DNA of 64,000 bases from Paraburkholderia monticola (GTDB taxonomy: Bacteria > Pseudomonadota > Gammaproteobacteria > Burkholderiales > Burkholderiaceae). The stretch lies in assembly GCF_001580545.1 (NCBI RefSeq), contig NZ_LRBG01000022.1:310001-374000 (forward strand), written 5' to 3'. The first letter of the stretch is position 1, and the number at the start of each line of letters is the position of its first letter. Position numbers and translations under genes: made by a program. Shown here piece after piece: positions 33,953 to 42,202 of the stretch. The notes below the pieces were generated by a model, which worked only from the letters and a program-made list of their open reading frames with translations, was not told the DNA's origin and ran no database searches.

Positions 33953-36532
33953 TCACACTGCGATCGCGCGCAGCAGTTCGGTTTCGACCTGAATTTGCAG
34001 GCGGTTGTCCGACAGGCTGTGTCCTTCGAGCAGGAACACGTCCTCGACGCGTTCGCCGAGCGTATTGATCCGCGCCGAGGCGACGCCGACCCGGTGCTCG
34101 GCCAGCACGCGCGCGATCGAATAAAGAAGGCCTGGCCGGTCGTTCGCCGACACGGACAGGATGTAGTATTGGCCGCGCTCGTCGGCCCGCAGGTCAACGC
34201 GCGGCGTGATGGGGAAGGTGCGTGAGAGCCGCGACAGGCGCCCCTTCGACGGTCCCGGCAGCAACGTGCCATGGCCCGCGAGGCGCGCGGTCAGCTCCTG
34301 CTCGACCAGATTCGCGATGTCGCGATAGTGTACGTCCTCTTCGGTGTGCGCGACGAGGAAGTTGTCGAGCGCGTAGCCGTGGCGCGTGGTGCTGACGCGC
34401 GCATCGAGGACCGACAGGCCATTGCGGTCGAAATACGCGCAGATGCCCGCGAACAGATCGGGCTGGTCCTTCACGTAGACGAGCACCTGCAAAGCCTCGC
34501 CGATCGGCGACGGCCGCGCGCGCACGAGCGGCGTCGGCGTTTCGACATGGCGGTACAGCACGCGCGTTTGCCACGCGATGTCCGCCGCGTCGTGGCGCAG
34601 GAAATAGCCGACGTCGAGCTGGTCCCACAGCGCCCGTTGCGCGCCTTCCGGCACGGTTTCGAGGCGCAGCAGCGCAAGCGCCTCTTCCTGGCGCGACTTC
34701 AGTTCCGAATGCTCATCCGGCCGCGCACCGCCCAGCACGGCGAGGGTGGTGCGGTACAGGTCTTCGAGCAGCTTGCCTTTCCACGTGTTCCAGACCTTCG
34801 GGCTGGTCCCGCGGATGTCGGCGACGGTCAGCAGATAGAGCGCAGTCAGACGGCGCTCGGTGCCGACCAGCTCGGCGAATCGCTTGATCACTTCGGGGTC
34901 GCTCGTATCCTGCTTCTGCGCGACCTGGCTCATCGTCAGGTGCTGCTGGACGAGCCACACGACCAGATCGCCGTCCTCGCCCTCGATGCCGTGCTGCCGG
35001 CAGAAACGCCGCGCGTCGGCCATGCCGAGCGTGGAATGATCGCCGCCGCGGCCCTTGGCGATGTCATGGAACAGCGCGGCCACGTACAGCACCCACGGCC
35101 GGTCGAAGTTCGCGATCAGCTGACTGCAGAACGGGTATTCGTGCGCGTGCTCGGCGATCGCGAAGCGGCGCAGATTGCGCAGCACCATCAGGATGTGCTG
35201 ATCGACCGTGTACACGTGATACAGGTCGTGCTGCATCTGCCCGACGATGCGCCGGAAATTCAGCAGATAACGGCCGAGCACGCTGGTCTGGTTCATCAGG
35301 CGGAACGCATGCGTGATGCCGGCCGGCTGCTTCAGGATTTCCATGAAGAGTCGACGGTTTTCCGGATCGCGCCGCCAGTGCTGGTCCATCACGTCACGCG
35401 CGTTGTAGATCGCGCGCAGCGTGCGCGCCGACAGGCCTTTGACGCCGGGCGTACGCTCGTAGAGCAGGAACGCTTCGAGGATCGCGCTCGGTTCGCGCTG
35501 GAACACGTCGTCGGACGCGATTTCGAGCATGCCCTGCTTTTCGACGAAACGTTCCGACAGCACGCGCGTGATGCCGCTCGTGTTCGGAAACAGCTGCGCC
35601 TCGATGTTCTGGATCAGGATCGTCGCGAGCTGGGTGACCGCTTTCGCGGCCCAGTAGTAGCGGCGCATCAGCTGTTCGCTCGCGCGCTTGGTGGCGGTCG
35701 GCTTGTAGCCGAAGCTTTCCGCGACCGGCGTCTGCAGGTCGAACACGAGGATGTCCTGGCGGCGCCCGGCAATCAGGTGCAGCCGCGCGCGCAGCGATTT
35801 CAGGAAGCCTTCGTTATGGCGCAGCTCGCGCGCCTCGCGCTCGGTGATGAGCGCGCGTGCTTCGAGTTCGCGCCAGCTGCTGCCGAAGCCGGCCGCCTGG
35901 GTGATCCACAGGATCAGTTGCAGATCGCGGAGTCCGCCCGGGCTTTCCTTGATGTTCGGCTCGAGCGCGTAGGGCGTGTCCTGAAACTTTGCGTGGCGCT
36001 GGCGCATTTCGAGCACCTTCGCCTGGAAGAATGCCTTCGGGTCGAGCGCCGCACGGTAGCGTCGGGAGAAATCGTCGAACAGCGTGGCGCTGCCGGTGAT
36101 GCGGCGCGCTTCCAGCAGCGAGGTGCGCACGGTGACGTCGTTGGCCGCTTCCTCGATGCATTGCGACACGCTGCGCACGCTGCTGCCGAGTTCGAGCCCG
36201 AGATCCCAGGCGAGGCTGATGAAGCGCTCGATGCGTGCGTCCAGATGCTCGAGCCGCGCGTCGGGCAGCAGCACCAGAATGTCGATGTCGGAGTGCGGTG
36301 CGAGCTCGCCGCGCCCATAGCCGCCGACCGCCACGAGCGCAAGGTCGTCGGGCAGCTCGCAGGTGTCCCAGGCGGCGCGCAGCGAATGATCGGTGGCGCG
36401 CGCGAGGGCCGCCATCAACGTGTCGACGTTGGTGGCCGTTCGGAAGCGTTCCAGCAACTGGGCTTTGGCCACTTTGTAGTCCGCCTTGAGCGACGAGGCA
36501 TGGGAGGGGGCGACGGCTGGAACGCTACTCAT
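33953..36532 (-). CDS. glnD: Bifunctional PII uridylyltransferase / uridylyl-removing enzyme
   Basis: Senses glutamine and adds or removes UMP on PII proteins (GlnB/GlnK), setting nitrogen control. The 859-residue protein has the nucleotidyltransferase site GGYGRGELAPHSDIDIL, the signature ALEPNIKESPGGLRDLQ, the HD hydrolase motif LFHDIAKGRGGDHS, and two C-terminal ACT domains (VYVKDQPDLFAGICAYF and SANDRPGLLYSIARVL) that sense glutamine. It lies 28 bases after map and six bases before the pseudouridine synthase gene, in the map-glnD order shared with E. coli. Confidence 0.96.
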   Translation of the reverse strand: MSSVPAVAPSHASSLKADYKVAKAQLLERFRTATNVDTLMAALARATDHSLRAAWDTCELPDDLALVAVGGYGRGELAPHSDIDILVLLPDARLEHLDARIERFISLAWDLGLELGSSVRSVSQCIEEAANDVTVRTSLLEARRITGSATLFDDFSRRYRAALDPKAFFQAKVLEMRQRHAKFQDTPYALEPNIKESPGGLRDLQLILWITQAAGFGSSWRELEARALITEREARELRHNEGFLKSLRARLHLIAGRRQDILVFDLQTPVAESFGYKPTATKRASEQLMRRYYWAAKAVTQLATILIQNIEAQLFPNTSGITRVLSERFVEKQGMLEIASDDVFQREPSAILEAFLLYERTPGVKGLSARTLRAIYNARDVMDQHWRRDPENRRLFMEILKQPAGITHAFRLMNQTSVLGRYLLNFRRIVGQMQHDLYHVYTVDQHILMVLRNLRRFAIAEHAHEYPFCSQLIANFDRPWVLYVAALFHDIAKGRGGDHSTLGMADARRFCRQHGIEGEDGDLVVWLVQQHLTMSQVAQKQDTSDPEVIKRFAELVGTERRLTALYLLTVADIRGTSPKVWNTWKGKLLEDLYRTTLAVLGGARPDEHSELKSRQEEALALLRLETVPEGAQRALWDQLDVGYFLRHDAADIAWQTRVLYRHVETPTPLVRARPSPIGEALQVLVYVKDQPDLFAGICAYFDRNGLSVLDARVSTTRHGYALDNFLVAHTEEDVHYRDIANLVEQELTARLAGHGTLLPGPSKGRLSRLSRTFPITPRVDLRADERGQYYILSVSANDRPGLLYSIARVLAEHRVGVASARINTLGERVEDVFLLEGHSLSDNRLQIQVETELLRAIAV

Positions 36533-36560
36533 TGGCAGGTGGCTGTGAGGTCGGAATCGG

Positions 36561-37370
36561 TCAGGCGGTGGCCGCGACCACGGGCGGTCGCGCGGGTGTG
36601 CCGGCCGACACGGTCAGCACGTCGTAGCCGGTCTCAGTGACGAGCACCGTATGCTCCCACTGCGCGGAGAGGCTCCGGTCCTTGGTCTTGACGGTCCACT
36701 GGTCGGGCATCGTGCGGATGTCGCGGCGGCCCGCGTTGATCATCGGCTCGATCGTGAAGATCATGCCGGTCTGCAGCTCCAGCCCGGTGCCGGGGCGGCC
36801 GTAGTGCAGGATTTGCGGATCTTCGTGGAACACGGTGCCGATGCCGTGGCCGCAATATTCGCGCACCACGCTGTAGCCGAGGCCCTCGGCGTGCTTCTGG
36901 ATCGCATAGCCGATGTCGCCGAGATGCGCGCCGGGGCGCACCTGGTCGATGCCGAGCCACATGCATTCGAAGGTGGCTTGCACGAGGCGCTTCGCCATGA
37001 TCGACCCTTCGCCGACGATGAACATGCGGCTCGTGTCGCCGAAGTAGCCATCCTTGATGACCGTGACGTCGATATTCAGCGCGTCGCCGTTCTTGAGCGC
37101 CTTGTCGCCCGGAATGCCGTGGCAGATGACGTCGTTGACGGAGATGCAGGTGGCTTTCGGATAGGGCGGGTAGCCGGGCGGCTGGTAATTCAGCGGTGCG
37201 GGAACGGTGCCTTGCTCCTTGAGCATGTATTCGTGGCACAGGCGGTCGAGCTCGCCGGTGGTGACGCCGGCCTTGACGAACGGCGTGATGTAGTCGAGCA
37301 CCTCGCTTGCGAGCCGGCAGGCGACGCGCATCTTCGCGATATCGTCTTCGTTTTTGATGGTGATAGCCAT
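36561..37370 (-). CDS. map: Methionine aminopeptidase, type I
   Basis: Removes the initiator methionine from nascent proteins. In the 269-residue protein the metal ligands are visible at D101, D112, H175, E208 and E239, with the substrate His at H84 (VICHGIPG). Other family stretches are NYQPPGYPPYPKATCISVND and CGHGIGTVFHEDP. GAGGA four to five bases upstream fixes the start at 37370; the longer frame would add 37 residues. It diverges from rpsB, the usual proteobacterial arrangement. Confidence 0.97.
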   Translation of the reverse strand: MAITIKNEDDIAKMRVACRLASEVLDYITPFVKAGVTTGELDRLCHEYMLKEQGTVPAPLNYQPPGYPPYPKATCISVNDVICHGIPGDKALKNGDALNIDVTVIKDGYFGDTSRMFIVGEGSIMAKRLVQATFECMWLGIDQVRPGAHLGDIGYAIQKHAEGLGYSVVREYCGHGIGTVFHEDPQILHYGRPGTGLELQTGMIFTIEPMINAGRRDIRTMPDQWTVKTKDRSLSAQWEHTVLVTETGYDVLTVSAGTPARPPVVAATA

Positions 37371-37633
37371 GGTTTCCTCGGAAGCCTTGCTGGATAAGGC
37401 TTGCTGGGTGTTGCGGTGGCCGGGCGAAGGGGCCTTTCCGGGCAAAGAATGCCGGTCAGTGGGTAACGATCCCTCGCGCATGGCGGAATCGCGCCATTTT
37501 ACAGCAGTGGGGGCCGGGTCGTTGCGCTGGATCGGGCGGTCATGCGCTAAAAGCGACTCAAACCGGCTCGTTGACGGCGCAGGGCCCGGCCGCGGTTCTC
37601 GTTCCCATGCCCATCGGCCGGTGGTCGGGCAGG
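37371..37633. other. Intergenic region between map and the rpsB promoter
   Basis: No gene is seen. On the minus strand TAAAAT (37501-37496) is a possible -10 for map, with no clear -35, giving a leader of about 120 bases that can fold around GCCTT/AAGGC (near 37383-37401). The plus strand holds nothing I can assign up to the rpsB promoter. Confidence 0.3.
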
Positions 37634-37663
37634 TTGAGTCGACCGGTAGTCGCGTGCTATACT
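37634..37663 (+). promoter_or_regulatory. rpsB promoter (sigma-70 type)
   Basis: TTGAGT at 37634-37639 and TATACT at 37658-37663 with an 18-base spacer. RNA would begin near 37670. This is the best-looking promoter in the window and suits a highly expressed ribosomal protein gene. Confidence 0.7.
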
Positions 37664-37670
37664 CTTTGGC

Positions 37671-37910
37671 TAAGTCGGTCCTTGTCCGCTTTCATTCGCG
37701 CATTGGCAAATTCGTTGCAAATTCGCGTAGGGCAGCAGGGCGGAACGGCTTCTCGCGGCGCTTCGGTTGCTTGCGTCGCGAGATCGAAAGTAGTCAGGCA
37801 GCCAATTCGCAAGCCGGCGCACCCAGGGTGTCGCCGCGTTCCAGCCGAAATAGAGGCGGGCGCGGCCGATACGGCAGCCGGTTTAAGACCCAACCCTCGT
37901 GGAGAATTTC
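37671..37910 (+). promoter_or_regulatory. Long 5' leader of rpsB
   Basis: About 240 untranslated bases lie between the likely RNA start and the rpsB ATG. They contain an inverted pair TCTCGCG (37751-37757) and CGCGAGA (37777-37783) and a GC-rich part near the ribosome binding site GTGGAG. S2 is known to repress its own mRNA through the leader in E. coli, so an autogenous site is plausible here; no consensus was checked. Confidence 0.4.
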
Positions 37911-38663
37911 ATGGCAGTTACGATGCGTCAAATGCTGGAAGCAGGTGTCCACTTCGGTCACCAGACCCGCTTCTGGAACCCGAAGATGGCCCCCTTCATT
38001 TTCGGTCATCGCAACAAGATTCACATCATCAACCTCGAAAAGACGCTGCCGATGTACAACGACGCGCTGAAGTACGCGCGTCAGCTGGCATCGAACCGTG
38101 GCACGATCCTGTTCGTCGGCACGAAGCGTCAATCGCGCGACACGATCGCCCAGGAAGCGCAGCGCGCGGGTATGCCGTTCGTGAACGCACGCTGGCTCGG
38201 CGGCATGCTGACCAACTTCAAGACGCTGAAGGTTTCGATCAAGCGCCTGAAGGACATGGAAGCAGCGCTGGAAGCCGGTGAAACCGAGCGCATGAGCAAG
38301 AAAGAAGCGCTGCTGTTCGAACGCGAAATGGCCAAGCTGCAGAAGTCGATCGGCGGCGTGAAGGACATGGGCGGCATTCCGGACGCGATCTTCGTGGTTG
38401 ACGTCGGCTACCACAAGATTGCCGTGACCGAAGCGAACAAGCTCGGCATTCCGGTCATCGCCGTGGTCGACACGAACCACTCGCCGGAAGGTGTGGACTA
38501 CGTGATCCCGGGTAACGACGACGCCAGCAAGGCCGTCGCCCTGTACGCGGCTGGCGTGGCCGACGCGATCCTCGAAGGCCGTGCCAACGCGGTCAACGAA
38601 GTGGTCCAGGCTGCACGTGGCGGCGACGGCGACGAGTTCGTCGAGGTCAACTCGGAAGCGTAA
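37911..38663 (+). CDS. rpsB: 30S ribosomal protein S2
   Basis: Small-subunit ribosomal protein of 250 residues. It begins MAVTMRQMLEAGVHFGHQTR and holds the family stretches WNPKMAPFIFGHRNKIHIIN, LFVGTKRQSRDTI, RWLGGMLTNFKT and GIPVIAVVDTNHSPEGVDY. GGAG seven bases upstream sets the start. It is followed by an intrinsic terminator-like hairpin and then tsf, as in E. coli, where partial termination lowers tsf relative to rpsB. Confidence 0.98.
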   Translation: MAVTMRQMLEAGVHFGHQTRFWNPKMAPFIFGHRNKIHIINLEKTLPMYNDALKYARQLASNRGTILFVGTKRQSRDTIAQEAQRAGMPFVNARWLGGMLTNFKTLKVSIKRLKDMEAALEAGETERMSKKEALLFEREMAKLQKSIGGVKDMGGIPDAIFVVDVGYHKIAVTEANKLGIPVIAVVDTNHSPEGVDYVIPGNDDASKAVALYAAGVADAILEGRANAVNEVVQAARGGDGDEFVEVNSEA

Positions 38664-38683
38664 GGCTGCCCAGTGTCCGGCAT

Positions 38684-38715
38684 AAAAGGGGGCTTTCTAC
38701 AGGCCCCCTTTTTTT
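38684..38715 (+). terminator. Intrinsic terminator or attenuator after rpsB
   Basis: AAAAGGGGGC (38684-38693) pairs with GCCCCCTTTT (38703-38712) around a 9-base loop, followed by a run of T to 38715. It lies 20 bases after the rpsB stop. Because tsf follows and no strong tsf promoter is obvious, readthrough is expected. Confidence 0.8.
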
Positions 38716-38880
38716 AAGTCGCGACGCCTGTAACAGGTGTTGTAACGGGCATCTGGCAGAGTGCTCGAGGCGGCGCGAGACGCGTCGCTTGCAAAATTAC
38801 GCAAAAACGCTGAAACGAATTCCTGCCGCCGGCATCGAAGTGCGGGCGGCGTGTGACAGACAGAACTCAAGGAGCAAATG

Positions 38881-39762
38881 ATGGCGGCAATTACCGCAAG
38901 CATGGTTGCAGAACTGCGCGCGAAGACCGACGCGCCGATGATGGAATGCAAGAAGGCGCTGACGGAAGCCGACGGCGATCTGGCGCGCGCTGAAGAACTG
39001 CTGCGCGTGAAGCTCGGCAACAAGGCGAGCAAGGCGGCATCGCGCGTGACGGCTGAAGGCGTCGTCGCATCGTTCATCAACGGCAACGCTGGTTCGCTCG
39101 TCGAGCTGAACTGCGAGACCGACTTCGTCTCGAAGAACGACGACTTCCTCGCTTTCTCGAAGAAGGTCGCGGAACTCGTCGCGACGCAAAACCCGGCTGA
39201 CGTCGCTGCGCTGTCGGCACTGCCGCTCGACGGCCAGACCGTCGACGCCGTGCGCCTCGCGCTGGTCGGCAAGATCGGTGAAAACCTGTCGATCCGCCGT
39301 TTCGTGCGCTTCGACACCGCGAACAAGCTGGCAGCGTACCTGCACGGCACGCGCATCGGCGTGCTGGTCGAGTACACCGGCGCGGACGAGCAGGTCGGCA
39401 AGGACGTGGCGATGCACATCGCCGCGATGAAGCCGGTCTCGCTGTCGTCGGACGACGTGCCGGCGGACCTGATCGCCAAGGAACGCAGCATCGCTGAACA
39501 GAAGGCCGCCGAATCGGGCAAGCCGGCTGAAATCGTCGCGAAGATGGTCGACGGCAGCGTGCAGAAGTACCTGAAGGAAGTGTCGCTGCTGAACCAGACG
39601 TTCGTTAAGAACGACAAGCAGACGATCGAACAGATGCTGAAGGCAGCGAACTCGAGCGTGCAGAAGTTCGCATTGTTCGTGGTCGGCGAAGGCATCGAGA
39701 AGAAGCAGGACGACTTCGCTGCGGAAGTGGCCGCTCAGGTCGCTGCTGCAAAGCAACAATAA
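38881..39762 (+). CDS. tsf: Elongation factor Ts
   Basis: Nucleotide exchange factor for EF-Tu, 293 residues. It has the N-terminal UBA-like domain (ITASMVAELRAKTDAPMMEC with KKALTEADGDLARAEELLR), the core start VTAEGVVASFING and ELNCETDFVSKNDDF. AAGGAG lies upstream of two adjacent ATG codons (38878 and 38881); the second gives better spacing and the family's usual MAAITASMV start. The 217-base gap from rpsB holds the terminator and no gene. Confidence 0.97.
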   Translation: MAAITASMVAELRAKTDAPMMECKKALTEADGDLARAEELLRVKLGNKASKAASRVTAEGVVASFINGNAGSLVELNCETDFVSKNDDFLAFSKKVAELVATQNPADVAALSALPLDGQTVDAVRLALVGKIGENLSIRRFVRFDTANKLAAYLHGTRIGVLVEYTGADEQVGKDVAMHIAAMKPVSLSSDDVPADLIAKERSIAEQKAAESGKPAEIVAKMVDGSVQKYLKEVSLLNQTFVKNDKQTIEQMLKAANSSVQKFALFVVGEGIEKKQDDFAAEVAAQVAAAKQQ

Positions 39763-39797
39763 GCTTTACCTAAGCTTTATAGCCGTACCGTTGCACC

Positions 39798-39822
39798 CGC
39801 GGCGAGGCAAGACCTCGCCGCG
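39798..39822 (+). other. Hairpin between tsf and pyrH
   Basis: CGCGGCGAGG and CCTCGCCGCG form a perfect 10-bp stem with a 5-base loop, 36 bases after the tsf stop. No T-run follows, so it is more likely a stability or processing element, or a Rho-linked end, than an intrinsic terminator. Confidence 0.5.
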
Positions 39823-39910
39823 CTCGGCAGCACCGCAAGGCCGCGCACGGGTTGACCCTCGCCGCGCGGCCGCCGCTGGCGAACCCCGAGGTTCGACAAT
39901 TTGGCGGTGC

Positions 39911-39940
39911 TTGCCCGAATCAGCATTTCACCCCTACATT
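39911..39940 (+). promoter_or_regulatory. Candidate pyrH promoter
   Basis: TTGCCC (39911-39916) and TACATT (39935-39940) with an 18-base spacer, 44 bases before the pyrH ATG. Both hexamers are imperfect. It would let pyrH and the genes after it be expressed separately from tsf. Confidence 0.35.
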
Positions 39941-39983
39941 AGTCCCTTGTTGTTGCCCTGTTCTGCGCGATCTGGATACCCCT

Positions 39984-40697
39984 ATGCCCACTGCCTACAA
40001 ACGCGTCCTGCTCAAACTCTCCGGTGAAGCTCTGATGGGCGACGATGCCTTCGGCATCAATCGCGCGACCATCGAACGAATGGTGGCGGACGTGGCCGAA
40101 GTAGTCCGTCTCGGAACGCAGCTGGCCGTGGTGATCGGCGGCGGCAATATTTTCCGCGGCGTCGCGGGCGGCGCGGCGGGTATGGACCGCGCGACGGCCG
40201 ACTACATGGGTATGCTCGCCACGATGATGAACGCACTGGCGCTGCAGGACGCGATGCGCCACGCCGGCATCGAGGCGCGCGTGCAGTCGGCGCTGCGCAT
40301 GGACCAGGTCGTCGAGCCGTACATCCGGCCCCGCGCGATTCGGCAGCTCGAGGAAGGCAAGGTCGTGATCTTCGCGGCCGGCACCGGCAACCCGTTCTTC
40401 ACGACCGATACGGCAGCCGCGCTGCGCGGCTCGGAAATCGGCGCGGAAGTGGTACTGAAGGCGACCAAGGTGGACGGCGTGTATTCGGCCGATCCGAAGA
40501 AGGATTCGAGCGCGACCCGTTACACCACGATCAGCTTCGACGAGGCGATCGGCCGCAATCTGCAGGTGATGGACGCGACGGCTTTCGCGCTGTGCCGCGA
40601 CCAGAAGTTGCCGATCCGCGTGTTTTCGATCGTCAAACCCGGTGCGCTCAAGCGCATCGTGCTAGGTGAGGACGAGGGCACCCTCGTCCACGTGTAA
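39984..40697 (+). CDS. pyrH: UMP kinase
   Basis: Phosphorylates UMP to UDP as a hexamer of the amino-acid-kinase fold, 237 residues. Motifs are RVLLKLSGEALMG, VVIGGGNIFRG, ATADYMGMLATMMNALAL, the nucleotide segment FAAGTGNPFFTTDTAAALR and KATKVDGVYSADPKK. ATG at 39984 gives the standard length. The rpsB-tsf-pyrH-frr order is the universal one. A palindrome overlaps its stop codon. Confidence 0.97.
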   Translation: MPTAYKRVLLKLSGEALMGDDAFGINRATIERMVADVAEVVRLGTQLAVVIGGGNIFRGVAGGAAGMDRATADYMGMLATMMNALALQDAMRHAGIEARVQSALRMDQVVEPYIRPRAIRQLEEGKVVIFAAGTGNPFFTTDTAAALRGSEIGAEVVLKATKVDGVYSADPKKDSSATRYTTISFDEAIGRNLQVMDATAFALCRDQKLPIRVFSIVKPGALKRIVLGEDEGTLVHV

Positions 40698-40709
40698 ACT
40701 TCGTTTACA
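40693..40709. repeat. Perfect palindrome across the pyrH stop codon
   Basis: TGTAAAC-TTC-GTTTACA, two perfect 7-bp arms with a 3-base centre; the stop codon TAA is in the left arm. Outside it CACG (40689-40692) and CGTG (40714-40717) can also pair. It could be an RNA hairpin in the pyrH-frr gap or a protein-binding operator. Confidence 0.6.
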
Positions 40710-40796
40710 TTACGTGGGCTTTGACGCGAGCCTGGGCCGCCGCACATCGCGCGTGCCGGGCGGCTCGCACCGTTTTGATGGTTCGGAGGTTTAAAA

Positions 40797-41357
40797 ATGT
40801 CTGTGGCTGATATCAGGAAGGGCGCTGAACAGAAGATGCAGCGCTCGATCGACGCGTTCAAGAACGACCTGTCGAAGATCCGCACGGGCCGTGCGCACAC
40901 CGGCCTGCTCGATCATATCCAGTGCGACTACTACGGCTCGCCGGTGCCGATTTCGCAGGTCGCGAACCTGACGCTGATCGACGCGCGCACGATCGGCGTG
41001 CAGCCGTGGGAAAAGAAGATGGTCCAGGTCGTCGAAAAGGCGATCCGCGAGTCGGACCTCGGTCTGAACCCGGCGACGCATGGCGATGTGATCCGCGTAC
41101 CGATGCCCGCGCTGACCGAAGAGCGTCGCCGCGAGCTGACCAAGGTCGTGCGCAGCGAAGCCGAAACGGCCAAGGTGGCCGTGCGCAACCTGCGCCGCGA
41201 CGCCAACGAGCAACTGAAAAAGCTCGTCAAGGACAAGGAAATCTCGGAAGACGACGAGCGTCGTGCCGGCGACGACGTCCAGAAGCTGACGGACAAGTTC
41301 GTCGCCGAAATCGACAAGCTCGTCACCACGAAAGAAGCCGAGATCATGACGGTCTGA
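40797..41357 (+). CDS. frr: Ribosome recycling factor
   Basis: Splits post-termination ribosomes together with EF-G. The 186-residue protein has the L-shaped family features: KMQRSIDAFKNDLSKIRTGR with the conserved Arg, VPISQVANLTLIDARTIGV, PWEKKMVQVVEKAI, GLNPATHGDVIRVPMPALTEERR and a long C-terminal helix. GGAGG lies eight bases before the ATG. Confidence 0.98.
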   Translation: MSVADIRKGAEQKMQRSIDAFKNDLSKIRTGRAHTGLLDHIQCDYYGSPVPISQVANLTLIDARTIGVQPWEKKMVQVVEKAIRESDLGLNPATHGDVIRVPMPALTEERRRELTKVVRSEAETAKVAVRNLRRDANEQLKKLVKDKEISEDDERRAGDDVQKLTDKFVAEIDKLVTTKEAEIMTV

Positions 41358-41419
41358 GGCCGTTCGGCTCAGCACCTTCTGATTTCCACTTCTTTACTGG
41401 CATCACTGTCCCGACGGCC

Positions 41420-42202
41420 ATGACCTATACCAGCTCAACCGTGCGCGTGCCTGACGTCGCCGCGGTGCCGCGACATATCGCGATCATCATGGATGGCAAC
41501 GGCCGTTGGGCCACCCAGCGGCGTCTGCCGCGCGTGGCGGGCCATACGCGCGGCGTCGACGCGGTGCGGGCGGCCGTCGAGGCGTGCGCGCGACGGGGCG
41601 TCGAATATCTGACGCTGTTCGCGTTCAGCTCCGAGAACTGGCGCCGTCCGAACGAAGAGGTGTCGTTCCTGATGCGCCTCTTCGTCACCGCGCTCGAGCG
41701 CGAGATCGGCAAACTGCACGCGAACGGCATCCGTTTGCGCGTAGTCGGCGATCTCGAGCGTTTCGACGACAAGATTCGCGATCTGATCAGGCGCGCGGAA
41801 ACCAAGACCGCGCGCAACACCCGTCTCACGCTGACCATCGCCGCGAACTACGGCGGGCGCTGGGACATCATGCAGGCGACCCGCAAGCTCGTCGAGCAGG
41901 CGGCGGCCGCGGGCAAACCGGTCGAGGTCAGCGAGGACTCGTTCGCCGAGCATCTGTCGATGGCCTACGCGCCCGAACCGGACCTGTTTATCCGCACCGG
42001 CGGTGAGCGCCGCGTCAGCAACTTCCTGCTGTGGCAGCTCGCCTACACCGAGTTCTATTTCACCGACACGTTCTGGCCGGATTTCGACGCCGACGCGCTC
42101 GGCCACGCCATCGCTTCGTACGCCGAGCGGGAGCGCCGCTTCGGCCGCACCAGTGCTCAGCTCGAGCCGCAATCGCAGAACGTCGATTCGCTTCCATGCT
42201 AA
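41420..42202 (+). CDS. uppS: Undecaprenyl diphosphate synthase (cis-prenyltransferase)
   Basis: Adds isopentenyl units to farnesyl diphosphate to make the C55 carrier for peptidoglycan and O-antigen. The 260-residue protein has HIAIIMDGNGRWA with the catalytic Asp, GHTRGVDAVRAAVEAC, TLFAFSSENWRRP, NYGGRWDI, PEPDLFIRTGGERRVSNFLL and the C-terminal YTEFYFTDTFWPDF. Its stop overlaps the cdsA start by seven bases. Confidence 0.97.
   Translation: MTYTSSTVRVPDVAAVPRHIAIIMDGNGRWATQRRLPRVAGHTRGVDAVRAAVEACARRGVEYLTLFAFSSENWRRPNEEVSFLMRLFVTALEREIGKLHANGIRLRVVGDLERFDDKIRDLIRRAETKTARNTRLTLTIAANYGGRWDIMQATRKLVEQAAAAGKPVEVSEDSFAEHLSMAYAPEPDLFIRTGGERRVSNFLLWQLAYTEFYFTDTFWPDFDADALGHAIASYAERERRFGRTSAQLEPQSQNVDSLPC

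Noticed and set aside
32406..33992. Long open frames on the plus strand and in a second minus-strand frame over the pseudouridine synthase repeat
   Set aside because: The 78-bp unit is divisible by three and GC-rich, so a frame without a stop in one unit stays open throughout. The translations are low-complexity Arg/Ser/Ala repeats with no family match, and the pseudouridine synthase frame carries the conserved domain.
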